Made by a program: the position numbers and the translations under genes
The notes under the pieces: model-generated
Seen by the model: the letters and a program-made list of their open reading frames with translations, nothing else
Databases searched by the model: none
Told to the model about the DNA's origin: nothing
From: Patescibacteria group bacterium
Lineage (GTDB): Bacteria; Patescibacteriota; Minisyncoccia; Portnoybacterales; GWB1-42-6
Length of the DNA stretch: 18,706 bases
Direction of reading: 5' to 3'
Assembly (NCBI GenBank): GCA_018818145.1
Contig: JAHIST010000085.1
Span: forward strand, 1-18,706
In this document: piece by piece, positions 6,525-12,639 of the stretch
How positions within the stretch are numbered: position 1 is the stretch's first letter
How the letters are laid out: each line of letters starts with the position of its first letter

Positions 6525-7373
6525 ATGAAAGGATTTTTTAGTGCTAAAAAAATATTGATGTTTCTTGGGGCAGTTTTGATATTGTTTATTGGCATCGCAA
6601 TTGGAAGCGGAATGAAAAAAGAGAATCCAGTACCGAATGGCAATTTGACGGTAAATGTGGCAGAAGTTGCAAAAGAAGCCGTTACTGAAAATAAAACTGA
6701 AAATAATAATATTGTCGCCAGGGAAAGTAAGGTTGATGACGGATTGGTTAAGGTTACCCGCGTAGTTGATGGCGATACGATTGAAATAGAAGGCGGCGAG
6801 CATGTGCGATATATTGGTATTGATACGCCGGAAACCGTTGACCCGCGAAAGCCGGTGCAATGTTTCGGCGTTGAGGCATCGGCAAAAAACAAGGAATTGG
6901 TTGAAGGCAAAATGGTCCGATTGGAAAAAGATGTAACAGACAGAGATAAATATAACCGGCTTTTGCGTTATGTTTATGTTGGAGATTTATTCATTAATTT
7001 AGAATTAGTTAAGCAGGGTTTTGCTTATTCTTATTCCTATCCGCCGGACATAAAATATCAGGATCAAATTATTAAAGCGCAACAAGAAGCGCGCGAAGCC
7101 AAGCGCGGCTTATGGAACGCTTGTCTTGATGACCCGAGAGTCAGTACTCCTTTTGCCGCGCCGTCTACCGCGCCGGCTTCTGCGGCGCAAAGTTCAAGCG
7201 GTTCGTGTTTGATCAAAGGAAACATCAGTACATCGGGTGAAAAAATCTATCATCTCCCCGGTTGCAGCTCTTATGCCAAAACCGAAATAAACGAAAGCCG
7301 CGGCGAAAAATGGTTTTGTACGGAATCCGAAGCTCAATCCGCCGGCTGGCGCAAGGCATTAAATTGTCCATAA
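6525..7373 (+). CDS. Membrane-anchored or secreted thermonuclease (SNase family) with C-terminal cysteine-containing domain, 282 aa
   Basis: Calcium-dependent nuclease of the staphylococcal nuclease family, probably acting outside the membrane on DNA or RNA. Residues 8-30 form an N-terminal hydrophobic anchor or signal (ILMFLGAVLILFIGIAIGSG). The SNase domain spans about 72-200: VVDGDTIEI with D84, R95, D100-T-P-E103 and R145 in DKYNR correspond to D21, R35, D40, E43 and R87 of the staphylococcal enzyme, so all catalytic residues are kept. A low-complexity Ala/Ser/Pro linker (about 205-225) leads to a C-terminal domain (CLIKGNIS, IYHLPGCSSY, EKWFCTESEAQSAGW) of the small domain type often found on CPR thermonucleases. 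Such enzymes may help take up nucleotides from host or environmental DNA (inference). A copy of its 3' end lies at 11418. Confidence 0.93.
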   Translation: MKGFFSAKKILMFLGAVLILFIGIAIGSGMKKENPVPNGNLTVNVAEVAKEAVTENKTENNNIVARESKVDDGLVKVTRVVDGDTIEIEGGEHVRYIGIDTPETVDPRKPVQCFGVEASAKNKELVEGKMVRLEKDVTDRDKYNRLLRYVYVGDLFINLELVKQGFAYSYSYPPDIKYQDQIIKAQQEAREAKRGLWNACLDDPRVSTPFAAPSTAPASAAQSSSGSCLIKGNISTSGEKIYHLPGCSSYAKTEINESRGEKWFCTESEAQSAGWRKALNCP

Positions 7374-7405
7374 TTTTTTATGCAGTAGGAAAAAGCTGTC
7401 ATCCG

Positions 7406-7528
7406 CCATTATTCAATCCCAACCCCCATCGCTACGGCTGGCAGAAATATTCTATTGTACAATTCCATAGAATTGTCCTATGACACAATAACATCCCTAC
7501 AAACTTGAGAATGTTGGTATGTCGGGTA
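7406..7528 (+). repeat. Mosaic repeat: core copy 4, module C hairpin and decayed module D
   Basis: Core CCATTATTCAATCCC... at 7406-7435, then GGCTGGCAGAAATATTC and an imperfect module C hairpin (7453-7465 with 7470-7482, loop CATA). Next comes ACAATAACATCCCTACAAAC with a poorly pairing right arm near 7513-7522, a decayed version of the hairpin at 7576-7607. Upstream, 7343-7405 is shared with 11417-11478. Confidence 0.8.
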
Positions 7529-7610
7529 TAGTTATTTAACCCAATCCTCATCGCTTCGGCCGTAGCCATACAATAACATCCTTACAAACTTGAGAATGTA
7601 AGGATGTAGT
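7529..7610 (+). repeat. Mosaic repeat: core copy 5 with ACATCCTTAC hairpin (module D)
   Basis: Core copy shortened by one base (7529-7557, GTTATTTAACCC...). It is followed by an 11-bp hairpin ACATCCTTACA / TGTAAGGATGT (7576-7607) with loop AACTTGAGAA. This is the second tandem unit in the 252-bp gap between the thermonuclease and TPR genes. Confidence 0.75.
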
Positions 7611-7625
7611 GTATAAAATAAAAAA

Positions 7626-8615
7626 ATGGAAGAAAAAATTAAAAAAGCAGATAATTTAATACGGCAGGGAAAATCATCGTTGGCAGTGAGTATTATAAAA
7701 GATGCCTTGAAAGAAGCGCCAGAACATCCTTATCTATACTATCTTTTAGGCATTGCCAGGATGAAATGCGTAAGGTTTTTTTTGGCAAAAAGAGCGCTTG
7801 AGAAAGCCGATCGGCTACTGCCTCATAATGCGGAAAATCTGAGAAGTTTAGGCTGGGTCAAAGTTATGTCGGGGCAATTGGAGGAGGGTAGAAAAGACTT
7901 GAGAGAAGCGATCAATTTGGGCTTAATAGATCCACTGCCATACATAGATTTGGCAATGAGCTATTTTCATCACTTCGACTTTAAAGAAGGAAATGAATGT
8001 TTGGCGCGCGCCCATTCCTTGGCACCCGAAGATCCATATGTGCTGAATAATGTTAAAATGGCAAAAGAAATGGAAAGGGATTTTTTAAAGTACTCCGAAA
8101 AAGAAAGACAAAAAATTAAAAAGGAAAAATTAAATCCCGAAGCGCAGAAGTTTTTTAGAGTGTCTGCGCTGCAGGATTATTATGCTGGAAAACCATTGAC
8201 GCGGGACGAGGCAGAAGAAGTAAGGGAAGAGGCACGGCTTAGCGGAGCTTCTGCGGCGGTCGTAAACGAGAAGCAGGAAAGAAAAATTATCGCCTCAAAA
8301 AACAAAAGCGAGAATTCGCAAAGAAGAGAAATTTTAAAAAAATGTAAAGAAATAGAAAAAGAGCTTTCGCAAATGCTAAAAGAAATTAACAGCATTTTTG
8401 GCATTGAGCATATCAAAGACATTATTTATCATGAGAAAGATGACGATGATTTGATGAAAATTGTTTCTATTTTTGACAGAGGCGGCAGCACGGAAGAATT
8501 AGGTCAAATATTAGAAATTGTTAATGACGCCTGGAATTATTTTCCGCATAAAAGTTTGGGCGGGCTTTGCCCGATGGACAAAATATTGGAACATAGAGAT
8601 GGACAGAAAAAATAA
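7626..8615 (+). CDS. TPR-repeat protein with coiled-coil middle and conserved C-terminal tail, 329 aa
   Basis: Probable scaffold or protein-interaction protein. About 3-4 tetratricopeptide repeats occupy residues 1-150 (for example ADNLIRQGKSSLAVSIIKDA, YYLLGIARM, SLGWVKVMSGQLEEG, LAMSYFHHFDFKEG). Residues about 150-255 are highly charged and likely coiled coil. The C terminus has WNYFPHKSLGGLCPMDKIL, a tail of the W-N-x-x-PH-K-x-LGG-x-(S/C)-P type seen on diverse bacterial and phage proteins. No signal peptide or catalytic motif was seen. It stands between repeat units; no Shine-Dalgarno before ATG 7626. Fold sure, role unknown. Confidence 0.8.
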   Translation: MEEKIKKADNLIRQGKSSLAVSIIKDALKEAPEHPYLYYLLGIARMKCVRFFLAKRALEKADRLLPHNAENLRSLGWVKVMSGQLEEGRKDLREAINLGLIDPLPYIDLAMSYFHHFDFKEGNECLARAHSLAPEDPYVLNNVKMAKEMERDFLKYSEKERQKIKKEKLNPEAQKFFRVSALQDYYAGKPLTRDEAEEVREEARLSGASAAVVNEKQERKIIASKNKSENSQRREILKKCKEIEKELSQMLKEINSIFGIEHIKDIIYHEKDDDDLMKIVSIFDRGGSTEELGQILEIVNDAWNYFPHKSLGGLCPMDKILEHRDGQKK

Positions 8616-8646
8616 AATTTATAGAAGTCTGACTTTTACAGAGACG

Positions 8647-8676
8647 CCGTTATTTAATCCCAACCCCCATCGCTTC
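8647..8676 (+). repeat. Repeat core copy 6 (solo)
   Basis: The 30-nt core (CCGTTATTTAATCCC... to ...CATCGCTTC) matches the majority sequence at every position. It has no following hairpin, only GGGCGGGATTTAAATAAAAT. A truncated start of module B (GAAGTCTGACTT, 8624-8635) precedes it. Confidence 0.85.
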
Positions 8677-8710
8677 GGGCGGGATTTAAATAAAATTTAA
8701 AAATAAAAAT

Positions 8711-8809
8711 ATGTCAAAAAAAGATAAATTAGACGAAATTAAAGAGACATTAGATTCCGAAATAATCTTACCTCGCAGCTCTGCTGCGGTTGGGGATTCA
8801 TTTATCTGA
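8711..8809 (+). CDS. Possible remnant or short ORF, 32 aa
   Basis: Reads MSKKDKLDEIKETLDSEIIL and then enters a 6-bp GC hairpin (CGCAGC/GCTGCG, 8774-8788) before stopping at TGA. The start looks like a genuine charged protein N terminus cut short by hairpin sequence. No Shine-Dalgarno. It may be a decayed gene start or chance. Confidence 0.25.
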   Translation: MSKKDKLDEIKETLDSEIILPRSSAAVGDSFI

Positions 8810-8856
8810 ATATGAGTATGAGCTAGTGAGTTGACTTTAATTTTCGTGTAATAATT

Positions 8857-9567
8857 ATGCTTAAACTAATTTTTGATATTGAAACTATAGGTGAAGATTT
8901 TGATGTTTTGGACGAAACGACCCAAGATGTCTTGACTAAGTGGATTAAAAAAGAATCTGAAAACGAAGATGATTATCAGTCGGCCTTAGAAGAACTAAAG
9001 GCTGGTCTGGGTTTTTCTGCCTTGACCGGAGAGATTGTGGCTATCGGTGTTTTGGATTATGAAAAAGAAAAAGGCGCAGTATATTTTCAGGCGCCGGGTG
9101 CCGCTTTTGCAGAAACCGAAGAGGATGGGATTAAATTTAAGCCCATGACCGAGAAGGAAATGCTGGAAAATTTTTGGAATGGTGCCAAAAATTATCAAGA
9201 GTTTATTAGCTTTAACGGGCGAACTTTTGATGTGCCTTTTTTAATGATCCGCTCGGCTATTTATGGTATTCGACCCAGTAAGGACTTAATGCGTGGCCGG
9301 TATTTATATCAGCAACTTGTCGATGCTAAGCATATTGATTTATTAGATCAACTTACTTTTTATGGTTCGGTCCGTAGAAAAGGAGGTTTGCACTTGTGGA
9401 GTCGTGCATTTGGGATTAAAAGTCCAAAGGCCGAAGGCATAACAGGGGATGATGTTAGCCGATTATTTAAAGAAAAGAAATTTTTGGATATTGCGAAATA
9501 CAATGTCGGAGATCTTATGGCGACAAAGCAACTTTATGAATATTGGGACAGATGTTTAAGATTTTAA
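8857..9567 (+). CDS. DEDDy-type 3'-5' exonuclease (RNase H-like, DnaQ/PolB-exo fold), 236 aa
   Basis: Predicted 3'-5' exonuclease related to the PolB proofreading domain. Exo I: LIFDIET with D7 and E9. Exo II: SFNGRTFDVPFL with D125. Exo III: YNVGDL with Y215 and D219, the YxxxD spacing of DEDDy enzymes. All four metal-binding acids are present. The region about 15-60 is an insertion after Exo I. xseA starts 3 bp after its stop, so the two are co-transcribed and probably translationally coupled. This suggests joint work in DNA end trimming or repair (inference). No Shine-Dalgarno before ATG 8857. Confidence 0.85.
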   Translation: MLKLIFDIETIGEDFDVLDETTQDVLTKWIKKESENEDDYQSALEELKAGLGFSALTGEIVAIGVLDYEKEKGAVYFQAPGAAFAETEEDGIKFKPMTEKEMLENFWNGAKNYQEFISFNGRTFDVPFLMIRSAIYGIRPSKDLMRGRYLYQQLVDAKHIDLLDQLTFYGSVRRKGGLHLWSRAFGIKSPKAEGITGDDVSRLFKEKKFLDIAKYNVGDLMATKQLYEYWDRCLRF

Positions 9568-9570
9568 ATA

Positions 9571-11124
9571 ATGAATCAAGATTTATTGCAAAAATTGAAA
9601 AAATGGAGGACAGAGATGGCGCAAAAAGAGGATGTGGCAGTTTTTCGTGTTTTTTCAAATAAGGTTTTAGAAGCAATCGCGGCGATGAAGCCTAAAAGAA
9701 AAGAAGAGTTGTTGGCTATAAAAGGTATCAAGGAAAGAAAATTCGAAAAATACGGTGTTGATATATTGGCGTTGGTTAATGGGGATTCTGCGGTAGAGGT
9801 CATTGCAGAGGATAAAAATGGTGCAAAATTATATACCGTTAGTAGTTTCCTTGGTCTAGTCAATAATAGCTTAAGTGTGCTTCAGGCGCGTGTTCAAGGG
9901 GAGGTCAGCAGCTTAGATATCAGAGGAAGTTATCTATTTTTTAAATTAAAAGATAAAGACGACGGAAGTGCATTAGGTTGCTTTATGTGGAATAGCGATT
10001 ATGAGCTATATGGTATAGTACTGGAAGTCGGGATGGAAATTATTGTTGACGGTTTCCCCTTAGTATATAAACCATCGGGACAATTATCCATGCAGGTTTC
10101 TGCCATAGAACTTGTCGGCGAGGGGGCCCTTAAAAAGGCCTACGAAGAATTAAAAAAGAAATTGGAGAAGGAGGGTTTGTTTGCAATTGAGCGCAAAAAA
10201 ACCATTCCCGAGCTTCCGCAAAAGATCGGCTTAATCACGTCAGAAACAGGCGCCGTTATTCATGATTTTTTGAATAATCTTGGCAAATTTGGCTATCATA
10301 CTAAATTCATGGATTCTAGAGTTGAAGGCCAGGCCGCAGTACCCGATTTAATAGCCGCAATTGATTATTTTAGTGGAGAGGATATTGATGTTTTAGTGAT
10401 AATCAGAGGAGGCGGCAGCCTTGAAAGCTTACAGGCATTTAACAATGAAACATTGGTACGAAAAATTGCAGAATGTCAGGCGCCGGTTATTTGCGGAATC
10501 GGGCATGACAAAGACGTACCACTTGCTTCATTGGTTGCCGATTTGGCAGTTTCAACGCCAACAGCCGCAGCCAATTTTCTAAATAAAACATGGGAAGTAG
10601 CAGTTAGAGAAATCGCAGTTTTAGAAAAAGATATTTTGTATAAATATCAAGGAGTGCTGAAAGATAAAAAATATCAAATTGAAGAAATGGCCAATGAATT
10701 AAGAAAATATTTTGGCAAAATTTTTCAAGAATTTGAAGACTTTAGATCCCGCCTTAGAAATGCCTTAGCCAAAATTAATTTTGTGATAAAGAATATAGCA
10801 AAAACTTTAGATATTTCGTTATATACTCTTTTTAGGGGTTTCAATTCTATTATTAAAAATACAGCAATAATTTTAGATGATTCGCTTACTTCTCTTTTTG
10901 GAAATTTTGAAAATAATCTGGAAGATAAAATTGATTTTTTAGATGACGCCGAGAAGAAATTAATGATTTTTAATCCATTAAGACAACTTAAACTTGGTTA
11001 TAGTATCGTTTTGTCGGGTGGAAAAGTAATTAAAAGCGTCAAGCAAGTCAGCGCCGGCGATTCGGTTAATATCCAGGTTTCAGATGGGAAAATAGATTCT
11101 ACAATTGATAAAATTAATCTTTAA
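9571..11124 (+). CDS. xseA: Exodeoxyribonuclease VII large subunit with N-terminal HRDC domain, 517 aa
   Basis: Large catalytic subunit of ExoVII, which degrades single-stranded DNA from both ends. Residues about 1-70 form an HRDC-like helical domain (LKKWRTEMAQ, LLAIKGIKERKFEKYG), as in RecQ helicases and RNase D and not part of standard XseA. An OB-fold follows (about 88-180, QGEVSS, GSYLFFKLKD), then the catalytic core: ITSETGAVIHDFLNN, IIRGGGSLESLQAFNNE, CGIGHDKDVPLASLVADLAV and STPTAA. A long helical region (about 350-465) and a small C-terminal beta domain (LGYSIVLSGGKVI) end the protein. It is longer than usual because of the HRDC addition. It lies 3 bp after the DEDDy exonuclease and 12 bp before xseB. 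Confidence 0.95.
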   Translation: MNQDLLQKLKKWRTEMAQKEDVAVFRVFSNKVLEAIAAMKPKRKEELLAIKGIKERKFEKYGVDILALVNGDSAVEVIAEDKNGAKLYTVSSFLGLVNNSLSVLQARVQGEVSSLDIRGSYLFFKLKDKDDGSALGCFMWNSDYELYGIVLEVGMEIIVDGFPLVYKPSGQLSMQVSAIELVGEGALKKAYEELKKKLEKEGLFAIERKKTIPELPQKIGLITSETGAVIHDFLNNLGKFGYHTKFMDSRVEGQAAVPDLIAAIDYFSGEDIDVLVIIRGGGSLESLQAFNNETLVRKIAECQAPVICGIGHDKDVPLASLVADLAVSTPTAAANFLNKTWEVAVREIAVLEKDILYKYQGVLKDKKYQIEEMANELRKYFGKIFQEFEDFRSRLRNALAKINFVIKNIAKTLDISLYTLFRGFNSIIKNTAIILDDSLTSLFGNFENNLEDKIDFLDDAEKKLMIFNPLRQLKLGYSIVLSGGKVIKSVKQVSAGDSVNIQVSDGKIDSTIDKINL

Positions 11125-11136
11125 TATTAAAAAACC

Positions 11137-11355
11137 ATGCCAAAAAATTCACTCAAGGATTCATTAAAAAAGTTAAGAGAAATTATAGACTGGTTTGATG
11201 CCCAGGAAGAGGTTGACGTTGAGGCCGGTCTTGGAAAAGTCAAAGAGGGTGTAACGCTGATAAAAGAAAGTAGGGCTGAATTAAAAAAACTGGAAAATGA
11301 ATTTGAAAAAGTGAAACAGGAATTGGGAGAAGAGCCAGAAGAGATAGAAGATTAA
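11137..11355 (+). CDS. xseB: Exodeoxyribonuclease VII small subunit, 72 aa
   Basis: Small helical subunit that binds several-fold to the stalk of XseA. It shows the family pattern: LKDSLKKLREIIDWFD, then VDVEAGLGKVKEGVTLIK, then a charged helix. Length is close to the usual 70-80 residues. It follows xseA after 12 bp and closes the three-gene exonuclease operon. Confidence 0.9.
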   Translation: MPKNSLKDSLKKLREIIDWFDAQEEVDVEAGLGKVKEGVTLIKESRAELKKLENEFEKVKQELGEEPEEIED

Positions 11356-11417
11356 GAACTGGCGAATCTAAAAGTTATACCGTTTTAGAATTTTTGAGGT
11401 TTAAATTTCTGTTTGTC

Positions 11418-11447
11418 GGCTGGCGCAAAGCATTAAATTGCCCGTAA
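11418..11447 (+). pseudogene. Remnant: last nine codons of a second thermonuclease gene
   Basis: Encodes GWRKALNCP and TAA, identical in protein to the end of the thermonuclease at 6525-7373. The three base differences in this coding part (AAG/AAA, TGT/TGC, CCA/CCG) are all silent. The similarity continues through the non-coding stretch into repeat core 7 (7343-7426 against 11417-11499) but stops abruptly upstream of 11417. So only the tail of a paralogue remains. Confidence 0.75.
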
Positions 11448-11478
11448 TTTTTTATGGAGGAGAAAAAGCTGTCATCCG

Positions 11479-11593
11479 CCATTATTCAATCCCAACCCTC
11501 CCATCGCTTCCCCAGTTAGATATAAACTCATCTAACAGGACAGGCGGCCGGCTAAAGCATTGTATTGTACAATTCCATAGAATTGTCCCATAC
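11479..11593 (+). repeat. Mosaic repeat: core copy 7, decayed GTTAGAT hairpin and module C
   Basis: Core 11479-11510 with a 2-nt insertion. Then CCCC-A-GTTAGAT / ATCTAAC (11510-11536), whose outer GGGG has become AGGA. Then a module C hairpin ACAATTC-CATA-GAATTGT (11569-11586). With the gene remnant and the hairpin at 11599 this accounts for most of the 307-bp gap after xseB; 11356-11416 shows nothing recognisable. Confidence 0.8.
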
Positions 11594-11598
11594 AACAA

Positions 11599-11655
11599 CA
11601 TTCTCATATTCTTGACACCAGTAGGTTCACTACGGGGCAAGGGAATGTGAGAATG
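11599..11655 (+). repeat. Long hairpin before the DUF3800 gene
   Basis: Outer arms CATTCTCATATTC (11599-11611) and GAATGTGAGAATG (11643-11655) pair at 13 of 13 positions with one T-G wobble. Inner arms CTTG/CAAG and GTAG/CTAC follow. It is the counterpart of 4229-4296, with compensating changes in the outer stem, and ends 7 nt before the start codon. Confidence 0.82.
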
Positions 11656-11662
11656 AAAATTT

Positions 11663-12286
11663 ATGTTAATTTTTGTTGACGATTCTGGCGATCCGGGGTT
11701 CAAAATAGATAAGGGTTCAACGAAAAATTTTGTTATTTCACTTTTGATTTTTGATGATAATTTAGAAGCAGAAAAGACGGCCGTAGCCATAAAGGAATTA
11801 CGGCGTAAATTTGGTTTTCCGGACAATATGGAATTTAAATTTCATAATTCACGGAATAAAGTTAAAGAAGAATTTTTTCGAACAATTAATAAATTTAAGT
11901 TTAGAGTTAGGAGCCTTGTCGTTGACAAAAACAAGGTCAGGAGCGATGAGCTAAAAAATAATAAAGAATCTTTTTACGGCTACTTTATTAAAACTGTCCT
12001 CAAATACAGTCATACAATTCTTGAAGCCTGTATAAAAATAGATGGTAGCGGAGACAGGGTATTCAGAAAAAGTTTTTTGACTTATCTTAGGAGGGAATTA
12101 AATTCTAGACAGAAAAAGATTATAAGAAATTGTAAAATGGTAGATTCCAAAGGTAACGTTTTAATCCAGATGGCTGACATGATCGCCGGAAGCGTAAGGA
12201 TAAGCTATGATGATAACAGAAAAGACGCGAAAATTTACAAAAATATTATCAAAAAACATATTGAGGACGAGTGGCTTTTTAAATAA
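11663..12286 (+). CDS. DUF3800 domain protein, 207 aa
   Basis: DUF3800 proteins have a predicted RNase H-like fold and unknown function; they often sit in mobile or defence-like regions. The signature is clear: IFVDDSGDPGF at the N terminus (D6, D7), IDGSGDRVFRKSFLTYLRR in the middle, and KMVDSKGNVLIQMADMIAG with D161 and D172 near the C terminus, giving a likely acidic metal site. ATG 11663 sits just behind the leader hairpin with no Shine-Dalgarno. A minus-strand RNA gene converges on its 3' end, leaving 1 nt between them. The flanks are the same as those of the NYN gene at 4324. Structured RNAs near DUF3800 genes have been described as DUF3800 RNA motifs. Family firm, activity unproven. 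Confidence 0.88.
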   Translation: MLIFVDDSGDPGFKIDKGSTKNFVISLLIFDDNLEAEKTAVAIKELRRKFGFPDNMEFKFHNSRNKVKEEFFRTINKFKFRVRSLVVDKNKVRSDELKNNKESFYGYFIKTVLKYSHTILEACIKIDGSGDRVFRKSFLTYLRRELNSRQKKIIRNCKMVDSKGNVLIQMADMIAGSVRISYDDNRKDAKIYKNIIKKHIEDEWLFK

Positions 12287-12287
12287 C

Positions 12288-12309
12288 AAAAAACAGCCCC
12301 AAAGGGGCT
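12288..12309 (-). terminator. Rho-independent terminator of sRNA-1
   Basis: AGCCCC/GGGGCT stem (12295-12309) with a 3-nt loop. On the minus strand it is followed by GTTTTTTG. The T-run ends 1 nt after the DUF3800 stop on the other strand. Confidence 0.85.
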
Positions 12310-12387
12310 ATTTCCAACCACGCTCCTATGCTGGTTGTCCCAGCCACGCCGCCGTCCGGCGACAGTTCAGAGTACAGGTTTTTGTAC
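12288..12387 (-). ncRNA. Candidate small RNA converging on the DUF3800 gene (sRNA-1)
   Basis: About 100 nt, minus strand, with promoter and terminator in place. From 5': hairpin GUACA/UGUAC (12387-12372); hairpin CGCC-GGAC-GGCG; hairpin GCUGG-GACAA-CCAGC; unpaired AUAGGAGCGUGGUUGGAAAU; then the terminator stem. The plan and the motif UAGGA(x)CGUG match sRNA-2. On the plus strand CCTATGCT (12325-12332) can pair with AGCATAGG (12397-12404), but the second arm lies in the minus promoter, so that long pairing is probably not in the transcript. Not tRNA, SRP or tmRNA by motifs. Could be one of the DUF3800-associated RNA motifs. Confidence 0.7.
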
Positions 12388-12391
12388 CTTT

Positions 12392-12420
12392 AATATAGCA
12401 TAGGCGGTGGCCTGCGTCAA
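12392..12420 (-). promoter_or_regulatory. Sigma70-type promoter of sRNA-1
   Basis: Minus strand -35 TTGACG (12420-12415), 17-nt spacer, -10 TATATT (12397-12392). Predicted start about 12385-12388. A second TTGACA lies further up at 12430-12425, in the position equivalent to the -35 of sRNA-2. Confidence 0.7.
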
Positions 12421-12435
12421 GATTTGTCAATTTTT

Positions 12436-12444
12436 TTATCCACA
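12436..12444 (+). promoter_or_regulatory. DnaA-box-like site upstream of the sRNA-1 promoter
   Basis: TTATCCACA is a perfect match to the classic DnaA box. The matching place before sRNA-2 holds TTGTCCACA (5073-5081), one mismatch, and both continue AGGCG. A single box is not an origin; it may be part of the conserved promoter region. Confidence 0.4.
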
Positions 12445-12488
12445 GGCGTTAAATAGTCCAAAATTAGTAAAATTATTTGTGAAATTGC

Positions 12489-12555
12489 GGAAGTTAGACT
12501 TCAACGGACCAAAGACTAAATAAATCATTCCAATATTCTGCAGAATGTTGGAATG
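12489..12555 (+). repeat. Repeat module B, copy 2, ending in a 30-nt palindrome
   Basis: 12489-12530 matches 4192-4233 at 38 of 42 positions. The hairpin CATTCCAATATTC (12526-12538) / GAATGTTGGAATG (12543-12555) pairs at 13 of 13 positions with one T-G wobble around TGCA. Here no NYN or DUF3800 gene follows; the next gene is the winged-helix protein 84 nt on. This and the small RNA account for the 353-bp gap from 12287. Confidence 0.85.
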
Positions 12556-12639
12556 TTGTTTGTATTATTAAAACGCGGGAATTGTGCAGACATTGTTTTT
12601 GAGAGAGGAAAATGGTAAAGTAAAACAAATTATTTTTTT

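Noticed and set aside
5174..8676. Repeats read as a CRISPR array.
   Set aside because: Spacing is irregular (374-2832 nt), genes lie between the copies and no cas gene is present.
5174..8676. Core repeat as coding sequence: one frame reads PLFNPNPHRF in several copies.
   Set aside because: Two copies have frame-changing insertions or deletions, and changes are about half silent and half replacing, so there is no clear sign of selection on protein.
8831..8859. TTGACT before the DEDDy exonuclease as a promoter.
   Set aside because: A -10 at proper spacing would overlap the start codon of the gene.
5174..11536. Integron attC sites: the hairpins contain GTTAGAT and ATCTAAC, which fit GTTRRRY and RYYYAAC.
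   Set aside because: The order is inside-out relative to attC (GTT outside, AAC outside on the right), the hairpins are only about 30 nt, and no integrase is in the window. The cassette-like look remains but not as a classic integron.
12318..12410. Large branched RNA on the plus strand closed by CCTATGCT/AGCATAGG.
   Set aside because: One arm is in the spacer and -10 region of a good minus-strand promoter, and the terminator T-run also fits the minus strand. The minus-strand small RNA is the simpler reading.
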